Notes under the pieces: model-generated
The model's database searches: none
Seen by the model: the letters and a program-made list of their open reading frames with translations, nothing else
What the model was told of the DNA's origin: nothing
Made by a program: the position numbers and the translations under genes
NCBI GenBank assembly: GCA_949752745.1
Contig: OX457032.1
Span: 11,357,543-11,421,542, forward strand
Reading direction: 5' to 3'
Source of the DNA: Protula sp. h YS-2021
Lineage: Eukaryota > Annelida > Polychaeta > Sabellida > Serpulidae
Length of the DNA stretch: 64,000 nucleotides
In this document: one piece after another, positions 60,072 to 64,000 of the stretch
How the letters are laid out: each line of letters starts with the position of its first letter
Numbering within the stretch: position 1 is the first letter of the stretch

Positions 60072-60583
60072 CAATAAAACTATAGCAAGCCGTAAACTGT
60101 GCACCCTCATAGAAAACGTGGCATGCGTTCTGCACAAATCCTTGACTCGAGTGTTGAGGTAAGGTGCCTTATTCCAACAATAATTTTATTTCCAGTTTTC
60201 TAGGCGACTAGTTTCTTTCAGTAACCACTTGTTGATTGTTATCGTTATGCAGTATCTCTTACCTTTTTGATGTTAAGCTGCTGACAGAAGTCCCGCCCAC
60301 TCCCGGGGCTTCTATATTGGGGGGGGGGGGAGGGGGGCTTCTTTTCGGAAACTCCCGGTAGTATGTCTTACCTTTTTCATATTAAGCTGTTTACAAAAAG
60401 TCCCGTCCACCCCGGGGTATCTATTTGAGAGGGGGGGGGGGCTTATTTTTGGAAACTCACGGCAGTATGTCTTACCTTTTTTATATTAAGCTGCTGACAG
60501 AAGTCCCGCCCACCCCCAAGCCTGAACCCCCATGGCTCCATGGCATGGCTCCTGTGCAGCTGAACCGTGACTGCTGTACTCAT
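59499..60583 (-). CDS. PDLIM/Zasp-like gene, first two coding exons (N-terminal PDZ domain)
   Basis: Exon 1 is 60583-60476 (36 codons, phase 0, donor AAAAAG|GTAAGA). Exon 2 is 59650-59499 (50 codons plus two bases; acceptor TTTCAG, donor CAAAA|GTGAGT). The joined 86 residues are one PDZ domain starting a few residues after Met: PWGFRLGGGRDF is the carboxylate-binding loop and first strand. VSPNTPAKQCNLAAGDMIVA and HAQATQVIKSSGNLLQLTV complete it. The PWGFR-GG-DF loop, 'A-x-x-NL-x-x-GD' and 'MTHA(D/E)A'-like LTHAQA are hallmarks of the PDLIM/ALP/Enigma/Zasp group. That group binds alpha-actinin at Z-discs and stress fibres and usually carries C-terminal LIM domains. Later exons lie left of 59499 or outside the window and were not found. 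Confidence 0.88.
59995..60067. repeat. (AAT)n microsatellite in intron 1 of the PDZ gene
   Basis: About 24 AAT trinucleotides between the two PDZ exons. Frames of poly-Asn, poly-Ile and poly-Leu are by-products. Confidence 0.95.
60258..60475 (-). repeat. Two partial tandem copies of PDZ exon 1 with its splice donor
   Basis: CTTAC(C)TTTTT followed by TTAAGCTG-TGACAGAAGTCC (plus-strand view) occurs three times: at the true exon (from 60471) and at 60367 and 60258, about 105 bp apart. On the minus strand the 60258 copy reads GRDFCQQLNIKK then GTAAGA, identical in protein to the true exon but with synonymous changes (AAC-ATC for AAT-ATA). The 60367 copy reads DGTFCKQLNMKK. Each is preceded by a C-rich or G-rich tract and has no visible acceptor or start codon, so they look like duplicated exon fragments. 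Confidence 0.8.
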
Positions 60584-61440
60584 GTTTAAACGCTCTTTTA
60601 TCCCAGCACTTAAATTCCAATAACCGATTAGAAATATATCCACGTATTTTAACGTTGTGCACGAGATATCGCGCGTGTCTGATGCAAGGCCGATGTATAG
60701 ACAATGTAGCGGTATAAATCTTCTCTTACTTTGGTAACATTTGCCAGTAGCTTTTTGGCAGAAATTTGCAAAACAACAAATTGAGCCTGATCCAGAGATC
60801 CAGACTCCTCGTACAACAGCCCGGAGAGCATCTGGTTGTATGTGAGGTGCAGCCAGCAATATTGTAGCAGAGATGAGCAAACTTACTGTTTACAGTCCGC
60901 TGGATGCAATACTGCCAAGGGCACCCGGCGATCGTTTGTTTTTGATCTCTGTAAACACTACCAGCTTATCCGGCGGGTATCTTTAATCTAACAGACATTT
61001 AGCCCCCTAAAACGATTCAATAGTCACTTTTTATTATAAAACATTTTTTCAAACATTTATTGCTTTAAAATTTGAAATAAATTTTAAATTAAATTTAAGA
61101 CAACATAAAGAAATAATTTTATTTGTGCCAGTGGCTGCAACAATAACAATGTTTCAGCAAGATGTTTTTCTGCATATCTAGGGCTTACGTTCTTGCTGGG
61201 TTCTTCCGAGGAACATGGACTCAGTTGATATCGGAAATTTGATGAACTGACATATAAACACTACCATTTTCTGCAAGAAGTTTACAGGGATAGCTATTAG
61301 GTGAAGTGTGCGCGTGGAGCGTGTTGAGTGTTTTCAGGGCGGGGGTGGGGGAGTGTGTTTTCAGGGAGGGAGGGCGTGGTGACAGATGACGCGGGTGACT
61401 CTAGGGTGATCTCTTAGTTCTCATTATGACGTAACATGTA
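60584..61440. other. Upstream region of the PDZ gene
   Basis: The minus-strand frame stays open far upstream of the chosen ATG (to about 60880) without family similarity, so it is treated as 5' UTR. GGGATAAAAGAG at about 60596-60607 (minus strand) is a TATA-like word 15-25 bp before the ATG. No exon is recognised from 60900 to 61440, although upstream non-coding exons could exist. Confidence 0.35.
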
Positions 61441-61469
61441 CAGTCAGTGTTCAGTTCTTTTGTTTATTT

Positions 61470-62440
61470 GGAATAATCAACAGTCACGTGTATGAAACAA
61501 GTGTTCTACCGCATTACGTTAACAGTCATCCACACAAAAATGATCAGTCAAGTATATGAAACAAGTGCTCTAGCGCATTACGTTAACAGTCATCCACACA
61601 AACATGATCAGTCACGTGTATGAGATAAGTGTTTTACCATATTACGTTAACAGTCATCCACACAAAAATGAACAGTCACGTGTATAAGTCACGTGTATGC
61701 GATAAGTGTTCTACCACATTACGTTAACAGTCATATTCACAAAATGAACAGTCACGTATATGAGATAAGTGTTCTACCACATTACGTTAACAGTCATCCA
61801 CACAAAAATGATCAGTCAAGTATATGAAACAAGTGCTCTACCACATTACGTTAACAGTCATCCACACAAAAATAAACAGTCACGTGTATAAGTCACGTGT
61901 ATGCGATAAGTGTTCTACCACATTACGTTAACAGTCATATTCACAAAATGAACAGTCACGTATATGAGATAAGTGTTCTACCGCATTACGTTAACAGTCA
62001 TCCACACAAAAATGATCAGTCAAGTATATGAAACAAGTGCTCTACCACATTACGTTAACAGTCATCCACACAAAAATGAACAGTCACGTGTATAAGTCAC
62101 GTGTATGCGATAAGTGTTCTACCACATTACGTTAACAGTCATATTCACAAAATGAACAGTCACGTATATGAGATAAGTGTTCTACCACATTACGTTAACA
62201 GTCATCCACACAAAAATGATCAGTCAAGTATATGAAACAAGTGCTCTACCACATTACGTTAACAGTCATCCACACAAAAATGAACAGTCATGTGTATAAG
62301 TCACGTGTATGCGATAAGTGTTCTACCACATTACGTTAACAGTCATATTCACAAAATGAACAGTCACGTATATGAGATAAGTGTTCTGCCGCATTACGTT
62401 AACAGTCATCCTCACAAAAATGAACAGTCACGTGTAGAAT
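61470..62440. repeat. ~62-bp minisatellite with ~203-bp higher-order repeat
   Basis: Units of ACATTACGTTAACAGTCATC plus CACACAAAAATGA-CAGTCACGTGTATGAGATAAGTGTTCT. The marker CACGTGTATAAGTCACGTGT recurs at about 61678, 61881, 62085 and 62290 (as CATGTG), a period near 203 bp made of three units. Each unit carries a CACGTG-type E-box or a variant of it. Confidence 0.92.
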
Positions 62441-62524
62441 ACCTGGATCAATTGATCGATATTAATCCACATGCTGTCAACATCCCCCTGCTCACTGGTA
62501 ACCAATCACATTCACGCTATTTAT

Positions 62525-62870
62525 TGTGAACTGTACATTATTAAAAGTCATCGGTACACTTTTAAACGTCACCCGTACACAGTCACTTGTACGCCTTCAA
62601 CAGTCACATGATATTTTTTCACATTTTTTCGTCACCTGAACCCTGTTCACAGACATATGATGAACATCAATTAACAATCACCTATACACTATACACCTGT
62701 ACACTTTTAAACGTCATCCGTACACTTTTCAAAGTCACCTGCATACTTTTCACATTGACTTGGACTCACTTAACGATCACATGTACACTTTTCACATTGA
62801 CCTGTACTCACTTAAGGATCACATGTACACTTTTCACAGTCACCTGTACACTTTTCACGATGACCTCTAT
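62525..62870. repeat. Degenerate short repeat (CACCTGTACACTTTTCA)
   Basis: Irregular 20-30 bp units with ACCTGTACACTTTTCAC and GATCACATGTACACTTTTCA. Adjacent to the 62-bp array and possibly a decayed relative. Confidence 0.7.
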
Positions 62871-63728
62871 TCGCTGTGAACTTTCCACTTCGTTGAAGTA
62901 TTTCGCAATTAACTGCATAATAGTCAGTAGCGGATCCGGGGGGGGGGGGGAGTTCAGGGGTTTCAGTCCCCCTTCCCTGCCCCTTCCCCTCCACCACGTA
63001 AATTTGGAAACAAATGGACTGTTAAACTTTCGTGTTTATTTCAGAGAAAAGTATGACTGTTAAACTCTCTACTTCTGTAGATTTGTTTAAGTTGGACTCC
63101 TCCTGCCCTCCTCTTTGACCAAAACCGGTATCCACCACTGACATTTACGGCTGGTAGCCTGGTAAAAGCAGGAAGACAAGGGTGGAGGAGTCGGGTTGAG
63201 AAGTCAGGCAAAAAGATAAGAGCAATCTTGTTATTCCGGGATAAACAAATCCTACACATGAAAGCACAGATTTGGATTCGATAATGATACAACATTTCGT
63301 CTTTCCACAGGCCCTGTCTGGAAGAACATGATATTTTCCTGCATTGTCTTATTTTTATTGGCATTACGGATGAAAATGCCAGGTTTATGTGATCGACTAA
63401 TTGGCTTTTCTTTAGCATTTCTCATAAAATTGCATTTATGCCAACAAACTAAATAAATGAACTTACCAGTTTGATTCCGGACGTTAAGACCCGCATGCGC
63501 TTACGGGGGGGGGGGGGGGGCGGCAGTAAAAATCTCCAACAGGGGATCGATTGCAAATTTTTGGCAGTAATTGTGTAGTAATTTAGAGCACTCCAACGCC
63601 GATACATAGGCCTGGGAAGAAAAACAGCCAATATGACGGAAGTAAGCTAAGCAGCATTTGTTGGAAAGGTGCAATAGGGTAGTCAAAATGCAATGCGGGT
63701 GAACCAAAACACCCCAAAAGAACAAAGC
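62871..63728. other. No gene recognised; poly(G) tracts
   Basis: G runs lie at 62938-62950 and 63505-63521. A good minus-strand donor, CTG|GTAAGT, lies at 63459-63467, but the preceding frame (GKxx-MRVLTSGIKL) has no family match. It could be a non-coding upstream exon of the PDZ gene. Confidence 0.4.
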
Positions 63729-63870
<142 letters not shown>

Positions 63871-64000
63871 TTTGAGAATAAAATACCTGGACGATAGACC
63901 CGTTAATAGAGATTCTGACCACAGGAAACTTAACACAAACCTAGCAATAAGTGTGTTTATGTGGTTTAAGTAATTAAGCAATATCGGTGAGAGATGTTTC

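Noticed and set aside
63449..63631. Minus-strand exon ending in a good CTG|GTAAGT donor
   Set aside because: The peptide has no family match and runs through a poly(G) tract. It could be a non-coding upstream exon, but this cannot be shown.

Overview
The window is eukaryotic, gene-poor and very repeat-rich. Genes are split by GT-AG introns, with AATAAA signals and TATA boxes, and there are no operons, Shine-Dalgarno sites or CRISPR arrays. The gene content is animal: a PDLIM/Zasp-type PDZ exon pair, class A GPCRs and C2H2 zinc fingers. The repeats combine a hairpin end, a tetranucleotide microsatellite and a tandem core of about 155-180 bp, a pattern known from oyster 'pearl' and HINE-like elements. 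A mollusc or other marine lophotrochozoan is therefore the likeliest source, but this is inference; nothing in the window fixes the species.

Layout. 1-4.6 kb: two GC-rich, Pro/Glu-rich to Lys/Arg-rich coding exons on + that join in phase and look like the 3' end of one unidentified gene. 4.9-9.1 kb: a HINE-like element made of (CCGT)n, a ~54-bp array and a 4 x 178-bp array between short inverted ends. 9.1-13.2 kb: mostly plain sequence, with a 19-copy 33-bp minisatellite. 13.4-18.7 kb: a degenerate ~150-bp array split by a second HINE-like element with perfect 16-bp inverted ends. 18.9-19.1 kb: two adjacent perfect palindromes and TGACGTCA-rich DNA. 19.4-24.5 kb: the most unusual object, a foldback (long inverted repeat) element. 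Each arm carries the same zinc-finger gene (right intact, left broken), arrays of palindromic AACATGTT words and a 155-bp satellite.

24.5-27.1 kb: diverged satellites rich in TCAAGGTCA-like words. 27.95-47.65 kb: a tandem segmental duplication, unit A ~11.4 kb and unit B ~8.3 kb. Each unit holds a three-exon rhodopsin-like GPCR, intact in both, and a coiled-coil-like exon, open in A and frameshifted in B. A 21-bp satellite has about 50 copies in A and one in B. 47.6-57.9 kb: no recognisable gene, with large 26-bp and 33-bp arrays. 59.5-60.6 kb: the first two coding exons of a PDLIM/Zasp-like gene on -, running out of view to the left, with two partial tandem copies of the first exon's 3' end and its splice donor. 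61-64 kb: more tandem arrays.

The supported genes are independent loci rather than a pathway. The PDZ gene would act at muscle Z-discs or actin bundles, and the GPCR pair is a young paralogous receptor set. The long open frames inside the arrays (up to ~317 codons) arise because the repeat lengths are multiples of three or lack stops, and they are not annotated as genes. Coordinates of array edges are by eye and good to about 10-30 bp; splice sites are read directly.
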